A DNA stretch of 64,000 bases from Mycobacterium sp. E2479 (GCF_001667925.1 NZ_LZJR01000128.1:1-64000); one strand, 5' to 3'; positions 16,278 through 24,762 are shown, numbered from the stretch's first letter. Numbers and translations are program-made. Notes: generated by a model not told the origin, from the letters alone.

Positions 16278-17666
16278 ATGACCGACATGACGGCGCAGTT
16301 CGCGGGGATCGTCGGCGAGCACAACCTGCTCACGGGCGACGCCATCCTCGAGGACTATGCGCACGACGAGGTGCTGACCAAGCCGCCGCAAAAACCGGCA
16401 TACCTGGCCAAACCCGCGACCGCCGACGAGGTCGCGCGGTTGCTCAAGCTCGCCACGGAAACCCGCGTGGCGGTGACGGCCCGTGGTTCGGGCACGGGCT
16501 TGTCGGGCGCGGCGATCCCCCGGGCGGACGGGCTGCTGATCTCCTTCGAGCGCATGAACGCCGTGCTGGAGGTCGACGTCACCAACCAGGTCGCCGTCGT
16601 CCAGCCCGGGGTGACGCTCACCGAACTGGACGACGCGACCGCCGGCACAGGGCTGCGGTACATGGTGCACCCGGGCGAGCTGTCGTCCAGCGTCGGCGGC
16701 AACGTCGGCACCAACGCCGGCGGCATGCGCGCGGTCAAGTACGGCATCGCCCGCCACAACGTGCTCGGGCTGCAGGCCGCGCTGCCCACCGGCGAGCTCA
16801 TCCGCACCGGCGGCAAGATCGCGAAGGTCTCCACCGGCTACGACCTGACCCAGCTCATCGTCGGCTCCGAAGGCACCCTGGCCCTGGCCACCGAGGTGAC
16901 CGTCAAGCTGCATCCGCGGCTGGACCACAGCGCCACCGTCCTCGCCCCGTTCGCCGACTTTGACCAAGTCATGGCAGCGGTGCCCAAGATCCTCGCCAGC
17001 GGTCTGGCGCCTTACATCCTGGAGTACGTCGACAACGTGACGATGGCCGCGCTGGTCCATACCCAGAATCTCGAGCTGGGCGTGCCCGATAACATCCGGG
17101 ACAGCTGTCAGGCCTATCTGGTTGTGGCGCTAGAGAATCGGACCACTGACCGGCTGGACGAGGACGTCGAGAGAACCGGCGAACTGCTCGCCGAGCTGGG
17201 TGCGGTGGACGCCTACGTGCTCGAAGGCGGCTCGGCGCGCAAGCTCATCGAGGCGCGGGAGAAGGCGTTCTGGACGCTCAAGGCGCTCAACGCCGACGAC
17301 CTCATCGACGCAGTGGTGCCGCGCGGCGCGATGCCGAAGTTCCTTTCCGGTGCGCGCGGCCTGGCGGCGGGCGCCGGCGGCGCGGCGGCGGGCTGTGGGC
17401 ATGCCGGTGACGGCAACGTGCACCTGGCCATCTTCTGCCCGGACGCGGCGATTCGAAAGAAACTGTTGACCGACATCTTCGCGCTCGCAATGGAATTGGG
17501 CGGCGCGATCTCCGGCGAACACGGCCTGGGCCGGGCCAAAGCCCCGTACTTCGTGGAGCTCGAGGATCCGGTCAAGGTCGACCTGATGCGCCGGATCAAG
17601 GCGAGCTTCGACCCGGCGGGCATCCTCAACCCCGACGTCGCGTTCGCTGCGGGCGACGAGGTGTGA
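16278..17666 (+). CDS. FAD-linked oxidase, GlcD/D-lactate dehydrogenase type (Rv2280-like)
   Basis: A 462-residue flavoprotein with an N-terminal PCMH FAD-binding domain (RVAVTARGSGTGLSGAA; GGNVGTNAGGMRAVKYG; GSEGTLALATEVTVKL). The C-terminal FAD-oxidase domain ends with HAGDGNVHL, GEHGLGRAKAP and FDPAGILNPD. Members oxidise 2-hydroxyacids such as D-lactate, glycolate or D-2-hydroxyglutarate to the oxoacid and pass electrons to the membrane chain or cytochrome. ATG 16278 is preferred because GAGG precedes it; GTGs upstream lack a site. The length and place next to the LysR and LipM region match M. tuberculosis Rv2280 from memory. Confidence 0.88.
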   Translation: MTDMTAQFAGIVGEHNLLTGDAILEDYAHDEVLTKPPQKPAYLAKPATADEVARLLKLATETRVAVTARGSGTGLSGAAIPRADGLLISFERMNAVLEVDVTNQVAVVQPGVTLTELDDATAGTGLRYMVHPGELSSSVGGNVGTNAGGMRAVKYGIARHNVLGLQAALPTGELIRTGGKIAKVSTGYDLTQLIVGSEGTLALATEVTVKLHPRLDHSATVLAPFADFDQVMAAVPKILASGLAPYILEYVDNVTMAALVHTQNLELGVPDNIRDSCQAYLVVALENRTTDRLDEDVERTGELLAELGAVDAYVLEGGSARKLIEAREKAFWTLKALNADDLIDAVVPRGAMPKFLSGARGLAAGAGGAAAGCGHAGDGNVHLAIFCPDAAIRKKLLTDIFALAMELGGAISGEHGLGRAKAPYFVELEDPVKVDLMRRIKASFDPAGILNPDVAFAAGDEV

Positions 17667-17709
17667 GCCCTCGCCGCCGCCCGAAGTGAACCAGCACACA
17701 CAACGCGCA

Positions 17710-17725
17710 GTTGTGCCTTCACAAC
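17710..17725. promoter_or_regulatory. Inverted repeat upstream of sirA
   Basis: GTTGTG-CCTT-CACAAC forms a perfect 6-base-pair inverted repeat about 190 bases before the sirA start. It can be an RNA hairpin or a dimer binding site. The half site TTGTG is shared with the palindrome in front of the nearby LysR gene (21271-21301). No cysteine-rich leader peptide could be found in this interval. Confidence 0.4.
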
Positions 17726-17911
17726 ATATGACCTCTACTGAAGCCCTCGTAGGTAGTGCACCATGGAAATCGCGACCCGTGGGTCCAACGACGAACTTAC
17801 GGGTGCCCACAGACCCAACTTCATCGCGATGACGCGGCACGATACGCCCGCTCCGCGACCGCAGACGGCCCGATCCGAGGCCAGACGCGCCATAAGGAAC
17901 GAGAACGCCAC

Positions 17912-19579
17912 ATGACCACCGCACGTCCCGTCAAGACCCGCAACGACGGTCAGTGGGCGCTGGGCGATCGCGAACCGCTCAACCACACCGAGCAGTTCAA
18001 AAACGACGACGCGCCGCTCAACGTGCGCGAGCGCATCATCAACATCTATTCCAAGCAGGGCTTCGACAGCATCGCCAAGGACGACCTGCGCGGCCGGTTC
18101 CGCTGGATGGGCCTCTACACCCAGCGTGAGCAGGGCTACGACGGCAGCTGGACCGGCGACGACAACACCGAGAAGATCGAAGCCAAGTACTTCATGATGC
18201 GGGTCCGCTCCGACGGCAAGGCGATGACCGCGCACACGATGCGCACGCTGGGGCAGATCTCGACCGAGTTCGCCCGCGACACCGCCGACATCAGCGACCG
18301 GGAAAACCTGCAGCTGCACTGGGTCCGGATCGAGGACGTGCCCGAGATCTGGCGTCGGCTCGACTCCGTGGGCCTGCAGACCACCGAGGCCTGCGGCGAC
18401 TGCCCCCGCGGCATCCACGGCTCGCCGTTGGCCGGCGACTCGCTCGACGAAATCCTCGACCCGTCGCCCGCGATCGACGAGATCGTCCGGCGCTCGCTGA
18501 ACAACCCCGAGTACGCCAACCTGCCCCGCAAGTACAAGACCGCGGTCTCCGGCCTGCAGGACGTCTCGCACGAGACGCACGACATCGCGTTCGTCGGCGT
18601 CAACCACCCCGAACACGGCCCCGGCCTGGACCTGTGGGTGGGCGGCGGCCTGTCGACCAACCCGATGCTGGCCCAGCGGCTGGGCGTGTGGGTGCCGCTG
18701 GACGAGGTCGCCGACGTCTGGGAGGGCGTGACCCGGCTGTTCCGCGACTACGGCTACCGGCGGCTGCGGGCCAAGGCCCGGCTGAAGTTCCTGGTCAAGG
18801 ACTGGGGCGTGGAGAAATTTCGTGATGTTCTCGAACAGGAGTACATGAACCGCCGGCTGATCGATGGACCGGCGCCCGCGCCGGTCAAGCACACCATCGA
18901 CCACGTCGGGGTGCAGCGGATCAAGAACGGGCTCAACGCGGTCGGCGTCGCGCCGATCGTCGGGCGGGTATCGGGCAGCACCCTGTCGGCCGTGGCCGAC
19001 CTCATGGAGAAGGCCGGCTCCGACCGGGCGCGGTGGACCCCGTTCCAGAAGCTGGTGATCCTCGACGTCGCCGACGACAAGGTCGACGAGCTGGTCGCGG
19101 GGCTGGAGGCGCTCGGACTGCCGTCGCGGCCGTCGTCGTGGCGCAAGAACACCATGGCGTGCACGGGAATCGAGTACTGCAAGCTGTCGTTCGCCGAAAC
19201 CCGGGTGCGGGCACAGACTTTGGTGCCCGAGCTGGAACAGCGCCTGGCCGACGTCGATTCCAGGCTCAACCTGCCGATCAGCGTGCATCTCAACGGGTGC
19301 CCGAACTCGTGTGCACGAATTCAGGTCGCCGACATCGGGTTCAAGGGCCAGTGGATCGACGACGGCGAGGGCAACTCGGTCGAGGGTTTCCAGGTGCACC
19401 TCGGCGGCGGCCTGGGCGAGCAGAGCGGCTTCGGCCGAAAACTGCGCCAGCATAAGGTCACCAGCGCCGAACTGGGCGACTACATCGACCGGGTGACACG
19501 CAAATACCTCGACGGGCGCCAGGACGGGGAGACGTTCGCGTCCTGGGCGCTGCGTGCCGACGAGGACGAATTGCGCTGA
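17912..19579 (+). CDS. sirA: Ferredoxin-dependent sulfite reductase SirA (formerly NirA)
   Basis: A 555-residue sirohaem and [4Fe-4S] enzyme that reduces sulfite to sulfide with six electrons from ferredoxin in sulfur assimilation. It has the two half-domain repeats of the family. The cluster cysteines lie in CTGIEYC (followed by KLSFAET) and NGCPNSC (followed by ARIQVADIG). The segment TEACGDCPRG is also typical. The sequence is very close to M. tuberculosis Rv2391. The start ATG follows AAGGA. The next gene, eight bases downstream, is a sirohydrochlorin chelatase, which makes the sirohaem cofactor. In M. tuberculosis cysH lies between them; here it is missing. Confidence 0.95.
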   Translation: MTTARPVKTRNDGQWALGDREPLNHTEQFKNDDAPLNVRERIINIYSKQGFDSIAKDDLRGRFRWMGLYTQREQGYDGSWTGDDNTEKIEAKYFMMRVRSDGKAMTAHTMRTLGQISTEFARDTADISDRENLQLHWVRIEDVPEIWRRLDSVGLQTTEACGDCPRGIHGSPLAGDSLDEILDPSPAIDEIVRRSLNNPEYANLPRKYKTAVSGLQDVSHETHDIAFVGVNHPEHGPGLDLWVGGGLSTNPMLAQRLGVWVPLDEVADVWEGVTRLFRDYGYRRLRAKARLKFLVKDWGVEKFRDVLEQEYMNRRLIDGPAPAPVKHTIDHVGVQRIKNGLNAVGVAPIVGRVSGSTLSAVADLMEKAGSDRARWTPFQKLVILDVADDKVDELVAGLEALGLPSRPSSWRKNTMACTGIEYCKLSFAETRVRAQTLVPELEQRLADVDSRLNLPISVHLNGCPNSCARIQVADIGFKGQWIDDGEGNSVEGFQVHLGGGLGEQSGFGRKLRQHKVTSAELGDYIDRVTRKYLDGRQDGETFASWALRADEDELR

Positions 19580-19586
19580 GGCCGTA

Positions 19587-20303
19587 GTGAACACACTGGT
19601 ACTCACCGCACACGGCAGCCGCGACCCCCGGTCGGGCGCCAATGCCGAGGCCGTGGCCGACCGCCTGGCGATGATGCGGCCCGGCCTCGACGTGCGGCTG
19701 GCGTTCCTCGAGCTGAACACGCCGAGCTTCGCCGACGTGCTGGCCGGGTTGCCGGACAGTCGCCGCGCGGTGGTCGCCCCATTACTCCTGGCCAGCGCCT
19801 ATCACGCGCGTTTGGACATCCCCAAGCAGATCGCCGAGGCCGGCGCCCATGGCATCCGGCAGGCCGACGTGCTCGGCGAGGACGAGCGGCTGGTCGCAGT
19901 GCTGCGCGAGCGACTCGTCGAGATCGGGGTTTCCCCGCTGGACGACGATCTCGGGCTCATGGTCGTCGCGATCGGTTCGTCGAACCTCGCTGCCAATGCA
20001 CGCACCTCCAAGGTGGCGGCCAGGCTGGCTGCCAGTACCCAATGGGCCGGGGCCACAACGGCGTTCGCCACCCGGCCCGAGGCGTCGGTGGCCCGCGCCG
20101 CAGACCAGCTCCGCCGTCGGGGCGCGCGCCGGCTGGTCATCGCACCATGGTTCTTGGCGCCGGGCCTCATCACCGACGGGGTGTCAAACTTTGCCCGCGA
20201 CAACGGCATTCTCATGGCGGCGCCGCTGGGGGCGCACCGGCTGGTGGCCGAGACTGTGCTCGACCGCTACGACGAGGCGCTGGCCGAGGACGCCGCGGCC
20301 TGA
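19587..20303 (+). CDS. Sirohydrochlorin chelatase, CbiX type (Che1/Rv2393-like)
   Basis: A 238-residue chelatase that inserts a metal (Fe for sirohaem) into sirohydrochlorin. It has two CbiX-like halves. The active-site His in LVLTAHGSRDPRS and a second in LLASAYHARLDIP are visible. GTG 19587 lies eight bases after the sirA stop, so the genes form one transcription unit that supplies enzyme and cofactor. Its 3' end overlaps the convergent LysR gene by 37 bases. Confidence 0.9.
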   Translation: MNTLVLTAHGSRDPRSGANAEAVADRLAMMRPGLDVRLAFLELNTPSFADVLAGLPDSRRAVVAPLLLASAYHARLDIPKQIAEAGAHGIRQADVLGEDERLVAVLRERLVEIGVSPLDDDLGLMVVAIGSSNLAANARTSKVAARLAASTQWAGATTAFATRPEASVARAADQLRRRGARRLVIAPWFLAPGLITDGVSNFARDNGILMAAPLGAHRLVAETVLDRYDEALAEDAAA

Positions 20304-21250
20304 GCTTTCGACGCCGCCGTGCGGCTGGTGATGTGGCTGAGCAGGTCGCGGATCGCTCCGGCCGGCGGGGTGCGCCCGCCGATCCAAATGGCCCGAAACT
20401 TGCGGCGCAGATCCAACTTCGGGATGTGCACGGCGTGCAGGCGGCCGACCGCCAAATCGTCGGCGACGGCCAGCCGGCTCATGGTCGCCGGTCCCGCGCC
20501 GGCGAGCACCGCGGCGCGCATCGCCGCCGCCGAGGTCAATTCCAGCACGGGCGCGGCCTGTTCCATGTCCTCGCCGAGCACCCTGCGCAACGCCACTGTC
20601 AGCGAATCGCGGATGCCCGAATGCATTTCGCGGGCCACCAGCGGTGTCTGCGCGAGTTCGCGCGCGGTCACCACCCGCCCGCGTCGCGCCCACTTGTGTT
20701 CGGGCGCAACGACGATCACCAACTCGTCCCCTCCCACCACACAACTACCTAAACCCTTTGGCGTGCCCGGGTTTTCGACGAATCCAAGGTCGGCGCTGCC
20801 GTCGCGGACCGCGGCGATCGCGTGGTCGCTGTTGGTGGCGGTCAGAATCACCTGAGGCGCGGTATCGCCGCGCCGCGCCGCCTCGGCCTGCAGGGACAGC
20901 AGCCAGTGCGGCATGAGTTGTTCGGAGATCGTCTGGCTGGCCGCCACCCTGATCCGTCCGCGGCCTTCCTTTCGCAGCGAACCCAGGCCCGCATCGATCT
21001 CGCCGGCGACCTCGAGCAGGCGGGTCGCCCAGTCCGCGACGATCAGGCCCGCGGGCGTCAGTTGCGAACCGCGCGTGGTCCGAACGGCCAGGGTGACGCC
21101 GATCTGGGCCTCCATGGTGGCAAGCCGCCGGGATATGGCCTGCTGGGTCAGCCCGAGTTCGCGCGCGGCGCGGCCGAGGCTGCCGGTCTCGGCTATCGCC
21201 AAAAACGCCTCGAACGCGGCGAGGTCGGGCAACCGAGGGCTCAGCGGCAT
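20267..21250 (-). CDS. LysR-family transcriptional regulator (Rv2282c-like)
   Basis: A 327-residue LysR protein. The N-terminal winged helix-turn-helix is clear (FLAIAETGSLGRAARELGLT, then QQAISRRLATMEAQIGV). A periplasmic-binding-type effector domain follows (RIRVAASQTISEQLMPHWL; ADLGFVENP). It converges on the chelatase and points away from the small ferredoxin gene. An imperfect palindrome with TGTGACAC direct repeats sits immediately before its start. Position matches M. tuberculosis Rv2282c. A role in sulfur or 2-hydroxyacid genes nearby is an inference from location only. Confidence 0.88.
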   Translation of the reverse strand: MPLSPRLPDLAAFEAFLAIAETGSLGRAARELGLTQQAISRRLATMEAQIGVTLAVRTTRGSQLTPAGLIVADWATRLLEVAGEIDAGLGSLRKEGRGRIRVAASQTISEQLMPHWLLSLQAEAARRGDTAPQVILTATNSDHAIAAVRDGSADLGFVENPGTPKGLGSCVVGGDELVIVVAPEHKWARRGRVVTARELAQTPLVAREMHSGIRDSLTVALRRVLGEDMEQAAPVLELTSAAAMRAAVLAGAGPATMSRLAVADDLAVGRLHAVHIPKLDLRRKFRAIWIGGRTPPAGAIRDLLSHITSRTAASKAQAAASSASASS

Positions 21251-21270
21251 GGCGGTAGCTCACAATCAAA

Positions 21271-21301
21271 TGGTGTGACACAACTATAGCTTGTGACACC
21301 A
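21271..21301. promoter_or_regulatory. LysR-type operator in front of the LysR gene
   Basis: The arms TGGTGT(GA)CACAA and TTGTGACACCA are inverted copies around the centre CTATAGC, with a 2-base bulge on the left. TGTGACAC also occurs as a direct repeat at 21274 and 21292. The site starts 20 bases upstream of the LysR start codon, the classical place for LysR autoregulation and divergent control. Confidence 0.6.
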
Positions 21302-21332
21302 CAACGCCAAGCCTCCCGTCCCGCCCGGAACG

Positions 21333-21431
21333 ATGGGCGACATGACTCGCGCGGCCCAAGAGGTTCAGACCCCCCAGCCCGGGCCCGCCGTTTTGCGGAT
21401 TACCGATCGCTTCAAACCAAGAGGCCGGTAG
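21333..21431 (+). CDS. Possible 32-residue small protein
   Basis: A short frame (MGDMTRAAQEVQ to RITDRFKPRGR) lies between the LysR operator and the ferredoxin gene. A second in-frame ATG is at 21342. The basic C-terminal end and sensible codon use make it a candidate, but there is no strong ribosome site and no recognised family. It could also be a leader region. Reported with low confidence. Confidence 0.25.
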   Translation: MGDMTRAAQEVQTPQPGPAVLRITDRFKPRGR

Positions 21432-21526
21432 CCCCCGCGCGCGCTGTCGCGCTAAATTAGCCAGCCAGACTGTGTTTTGACGGCTCGCAGCCGGCAACCC
21501 CGCTGGCCAAAGGAAGGACATCACTC

Positions 21527-21853
21527 GTGGCCTACGTGATCGCCGAACCCTGTGTCGACATCAAAGACAAAGCATGCATCGAGGAATGCCCCGTCGACTG
21601 CATCTACGAGGGCGCCCGGATGCTCTACATCCATCCCGACGAGTGTGTCGACTGCGGTGCCTGCGAGCCGGTTTGCCCGGTCGAGTCCATCTTTTACGAA
21701 GACGATCTGCCGGACGAGCACAGCCAATACCTGCAGATCAACGCCGATTTCTTCACCGAGCTCGGCTCGCCCGGCGGCGCCGCGAAGGTCGGGCTGACCG
21801 AAAACGACCCGGCCCCGGTCAAGGCACTGGAGAGCAGAGCCGAGGCGTCATAG
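21527..21853 (+). CDS. 7Fe-8S ferredoxin (FdxC-like)
   Basis: A 108-residue ferredoxin with one [3Fe-4S] and one [4Fe-4S] cluster. The Cys patterns are CVDIKDKACIEECPVDC near the N-terminus and CVDCGACEPVCPVES in the second motif. The C-terminal extension is typical of actinobacterial FdxC (Rv1177). GTG 21527 follows AAAGGAAGG. It could donate electrons to SirA, which is encoded about 2 kb away, or to a P450. Unlike M. tuberculosis fdxC it is not followed by an aminotransferase gene, so it may be a paralogue. Confidence 0.92.
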   Translation: MAYVIAEPCVDIKDKACIEECPVDCIYEGARMLYIHPDECVDCGACEPVCPVESIFYEDDLPDEHSQYLQINADFFTELGSPGGAAKVGLTENDPAPVKALESRAEAS

Positions 21854-21861
21854 CCTCCGCG

Positions 21862-22218
21862 CTAGTCCCAGCCGGAGAGCCCGAAGGTGTCGCTCGGTCT
21901 GCGCCCGGAGAGTTTCTGAACCACCCACTGGTTCATCGAGACCTGTTGTTCGGCGGCTTCGACGGCCAGGCGGCTATGCAACTCCGGGGACGTCCTGATC
22001 ACGATCGTGCCGCTGTAGCTGCGGTCCGCCATGGGCGTCGGCGGCGTTTCGCCGGTGTTCAGCATGATTTCGATGTGGCGGTCGACGGCCGTCTCGACGG
22101 CCTCGATCGCCTCTTGCGCGGTCGGCGCTTCGCGGCGCATGAACGGCAATTCGAGACACGAGCCCACGTATTCGCCGTGGTACGGCGACCATGCGACGCG
22201 GTAGGTGTAGTGGTTCAC
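21862..22218 (-). CDS. HicB-like antitoxin-type protein, no toxin gene nearby
   Basis: A 118-residue protein with an N-terminal HicB-like fold (NHYTYRVAWSPYHGEYVG, then APTAQEAIEAVETAV) and a C-terminal ribbon-helix-helix (SGTIVIRTSPELHSRLAVEA, ending QVSMNQWVVQKLSG). Such proteins bind DNA and, when paired, neutralise an HicA mRNA interferase. No HicA-sized gene lies on either side, so this is an orphan. GTG 22218 fits the usual N-terminus of the family (MNHYTYRV). ATG 22260 would add 14 residues across a palindrome. Confidence 0.75.
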   Translation of the reverse strand: MNHYTYRVAWSPYHGEYVGSCLELPFMRREAPTAQEAIEAVETAVDRHIEIMLNTGETPPTPMADRSYSGTIVIRTSPELHSRLAVEAAEQQVSMNQWVVQKLSGRRPSDTFGLSGWD

Positions 22219-22229
22219 GCCGGGGTTGA

Positions 22230-22243
22230 TAGCACGGGTGCTA
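22230..22243. promoter_or_regulatory. Palindrome upstream of the HicB-like gene
   Basis: TAGCAC-GG-GTGCTA is a perfect 6+2+6 inverted repeat, 11 bases upstream of GTG 22218. A ribbon-helix-helix protein often represses its own gene through such a site. This supports the shorter start for the antitoxin-like gene. Confidence 0.45.
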
Positions 22244-22413
22244 GCGGATTCGCGAGTCACTTATCCCCAGCGGAGCGGTGACGGCCGCGGAGCGTTGTGC
22301 CGCCACACCCGGGGCGTCGGCGCCTCGTCGGGAGCCATGCGGGCCGTCCCGAATCAGCTAGCGCGGGCGCTATCACTTCAGAGAGTCCGCTACCAGTTTC
22401 GTAAGGTGGGGAA

Positions 22414-23706
22414 ATGCGGATAGCCCGAATAGTCCACGTCATCCGGCAACTTGGGTCGTTGGGGGTCACCACCGTGACCGCGGCGTCCACCCTCAACGCC
22501 TACCGGCCGTTGGCGCGCAGCGGATACGCCTCGCTGTTTTCGTGGATGTTCGGGCTGGTCGTCACCGAATTCCCGCTGCAAACGCTGGTGAGCCAGCTCG
22601 GCGGACTGGCGTTGACCGGTCGTCGCCTGACTCGGCCCGTGCGAATAACCGCCTGGATTGTCGCCTGCCTCTCGGCGGTGGGCCTGCTGAACTTCAGCCG
22701 CGCAGGGCATCGGGCCAATGTGCCCCTGACCGAGGCGCTGGACAGCGGGCTGGGGACCGACCGGTTCACCGAGTCGGCAAGCCTGTGGAGACGGCCGTCC
22801 GGCGGCGGCACCGCCAAGACCCCCGGGGTGCTGCGCATGCTGCGGATCTACCGCGACTACGCCCACGACTCCGACATCAGCTACGGCGAATACGGCAGCG
22901 CCAACCACCTGGACATCTGGCGGCGTCCCGACCTCGACCCGGCGGGCAAGGCGCCGGTGCTCTTCCAGGTCCCCGGCGGCGCATGGACGACGGGAAACAA
23001 ACGCGGACAAGCCCATCCGCTGATGAGCCATCTCGCCGAGCTGGGTTGGATCTGCGTGGCGGTCAACTACCGGCACAGCCCACGCAACACCTGGCCCGAC
23101 CACATCGTCGACGTCAAGCGCGCCCTCGCCTGGGTCAAGGAGCACATCGCCGAATACGGCGGCGATCCCGACTTCGTCGTCATCACCGGGGGTTCGGCCG
23201 GCGGCCACCTGTCGGCGCTGGCCGCGCTGACGCAGAATGACCCGCAGTTTCAGCCGGGATTCGAAGACGCCGACACACGCGTGCAGGCTGCGGTGCCGCT
23301 CTACGGCATCTACGACTTCACCCGGTTCGACAAGACGCTGCATCCGATGATGCCGGGGCTGCTGATCAAGTCGATCATCAAGCAGAAGCCGTCGACACAC
23401 CTGCAGACGTTCGAGTCCGCGTCGCCGGTCAACCACGTGCACGCCGACGCTCCCCCGTTTTTCGTCCTGCACGGAACCAACGACTCGCTGGCCTACGTCG
23501 AGCAAGCCCGCACGTTCGTCGAGAAACTTCGGCAAGTCAGCGCGCAGCCGGTGGTGTACGCCGAATTACCGCTCACCCAACACGCTTTCGACATCTTCGG
23601 CTCAATCCGCGCCGTCCACACCGCGGTGGCCATCGAGCAATTCCTCGCCGAGATCTACGCCGCGCACCTGCGGGCCGACGTCGTCGCGGCTCCCGAGGTG
23701 TCGTAA
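22414..23706 (+). CDS. lipM: Membrane-anchored carboxylesterase LipM
   Basis: A 430-residue alpha/beta-hydrolase of the hormone-sensitive-lipase-like group. The first 100 residues are hydrophobic (VIRQLGSLGVTTVTAAST; ITAWIVACLSAVGLLN) and anchor it in the membrane. The catalytic part has the oxyanion segment QVPGGAWTTGNKRG, the nucleophile elbow GGSAGG, an Asp in LHGTNDSL and a His in LTQHAFD. Long stretches are close to what I recall of M. tuberculosis LipM (Rv2284), and the gene order on both sides agrees. It likely hydrolyses short to medium acyl esters at the envelope. Confidence 0.85.
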   Translation: MRIARIVHVIRQLGSLGVTTVTAASTLNAYRPLARSGYASLFSWMFGLVVTEFPLQTLVSQLGGLALTGRRLTRPVRITAWIVACLSAVGLLNFSRAGHRANVPLTEALDSGLGTDRFTESASLWRRPSGGGTAKTPGVLRMLRIYRDYAHDSDISYGEYGSANHLDIWRRPDLDPAGKAPVLFQVPGGAWTTGNKRGQAHPLMSHLAELGWICVAVNYRHSPRNTWPDHIVDVKRALAWVKEHIAEYGGDPDFVVITGGSAGGHLSALAALTQNDPQFQPGFEDADTRVQAAVPLYGIYDFTRFDKTLHPMMPGLLIKSIIKQKPSTHLQTFESASPVNHVHADAPPFFVLHGTNDSLAYVEQARTFVEKLRQVSAQPVVYAELPLTQHAFDIFGSIRAVHTAVAIEQFLAEIYAAHLRADVVAAPEVS

Positions 23707-23709
23707 CCG

Positions 23710-24189
23710 CTAGGGCTTCGGACGCACCCCGGCGGCGCGGTACACGAACACCGGTTCCACCGGAAAGCGCAGCGTCGTCCTGGGTAGGGCTGTCAGCACC
23801 TCGTCGGGAATTCGCTTCTTGTAGTTGAGCCTCATCGAGCCGCTGAAGGCCGGGTCGACTCCACGAAGGTCGATGTCGATGCCGAGGCCCTTGTCGGTGA
23901 TGGTGGCCCGGCCCGGCCCAGAGTCGGTGTCCCACGCGCAGTCGATGGACCGTAGGTTGGCGTCGCCGCGCGCGGGAAAGGTGGCGACGACTCGGGCGGC
24001 GCTGAACGCGAACCCGCCCGTATACCGCGAGACGCCACCGGCCGAATACACCCCGGGCACATGGCCATTGAAGTGCCGGACCACCCCCACCCGGCCGGCG
24101 CTGAAGATGGTGCCCTCGGCTTCGAGTGCCTCACGCAGCGCCGCGGGCAACTGGCCGATCTGGGACAGATTGCGGAGGAACGCGAACAC
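23710..24189 (-). CDS. Conserved hypothetical protein
   Basis: About 159 residues, rich in beta-type sequence (HVPGVYSAGGVSRYTGGFAF; ATITDKGLGIDIDLRG; LRFPVEPVFVYRAAG). No catalytic motif or membrane segment is seen, and the family is not recognised. GTG 24189 is a guess; the frame stays open upstream but overlaps the lipoprotein gene. It lies 38 bases downstream of that gene on the same strand and may share its transcript. It converges on lipM with a 3-base gap. Confidence 0.5.
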   Translation of the reverse strand: MFAFLRNLSQIGQLPAALREALEAEGTIFSAGRVGVVRHFNGHVPGVYSAGGVSRYTGGFAFSAARVVATFPARGDANLRSIDCAWDTDSGPGRATITDKGLGIDIDLRGVDPAFSGSMRLNYKKRIPDEVLTALPRTTLRFPVEPVFVYRAAGVRPKP

Positions 24190-24227
24190 GTCCGAACCGT
24201 AGCCCCGCGTGCGGCCGGTCCGCAGGC

Positions 24228-24662
24228 TTATTGGACCGTCACGGTCAGCGTGTAGGTGCACGCCGGTTTGGCGTCCTTGTCCACGAAGCTGGTGTACGAC
24301 GTGCTGACGGTGGTGGTTCCCGGTCTCAGCGCGGCGAACGTCCACTCTTCTTTGCCGGGCGCCCCCAGCGCGTCAGAGGTCGGCTGGACGAACTGGTGGC
24401 TGACTTGCTTGACGATCGATGCGTCGCCGATCTTGGTATCGGGCGTCCACCGGTACGGGGTGGTGTAGTTCGAGCCCAACTCCACCACCAGGGTGTTGCC
24501 GACGGAGAGGGTGGTGTTCTGGGCGATCTCGCTCTGCGTCAGCACATCCTTCATGGGAACCTGGAGCGTTCTGGTCGATGGCGGGTTTCGGGACGCGAAG
24601 TGGCAGCCCACCACCGTCGACAACGTCAGCATGGCGACTGTTACCAGTAGCCTGAGCTTCAC
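24228..24662 (-). CDS. Lipoprotein with chagasin-like (I42) protease-inhibitor fold
   Basis: A 144-residue exported lipoprotein: signal LRLLVTVAMLTLSTVVGC with a lipobox cysteine about residue 20. The mature part resembles the I42 chagasin family, which inhibits papain-like cysteine proteases. The family loops can be seen as GSNYTTPYRWTP, GAPGKEEWTF and the RPGTTTVSTSYT strand. GTG 24662 follows GGGGGA. A secreted C39-like cysteine peptidase is encoded at 4109-4783 in the same window, but a link is only speculation. Confidence 0.65.
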   Translation of the reverse strand: MKLRLLVTVAMLTLSTVVGCHFASRNPPSTRTLQVPMKDVLTQSEIAQNTTLSVGNTLVVELGSNYTTPYRWTPDTKIGDASIVKQVSHQFVQPTSDALGAPGKEEWTFAALRPGTTTVSTSYTSFVDKDAKPACTYTLTVTVQ

Positions 24663-24762
24663 CAAATCCCCCTTTGATTTCCGCCCCGGAGCCTAATAGG
24701 TCTGATCCAGACCGAAGATAGGCGACGACGCCGCCCTTCAGCGCGTCCGGCAGGATGGGCTG

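Noticed and set aside
17667..17911. Cysteine-rich leader peptide upstream of sirA, known from other mycobacterial sulfur operons
   Set aside because: No run of Cys codons occurs in any frame of the interval.
17735..19720. Very long minus-strand open frame (661 codons) opposite sirA
   Set aside because: It is the antisense of a well-identified enzyme in GC-rich DNA. Its translation is low-complexity Val/Gly/Arg/Asp sequence with no domain.
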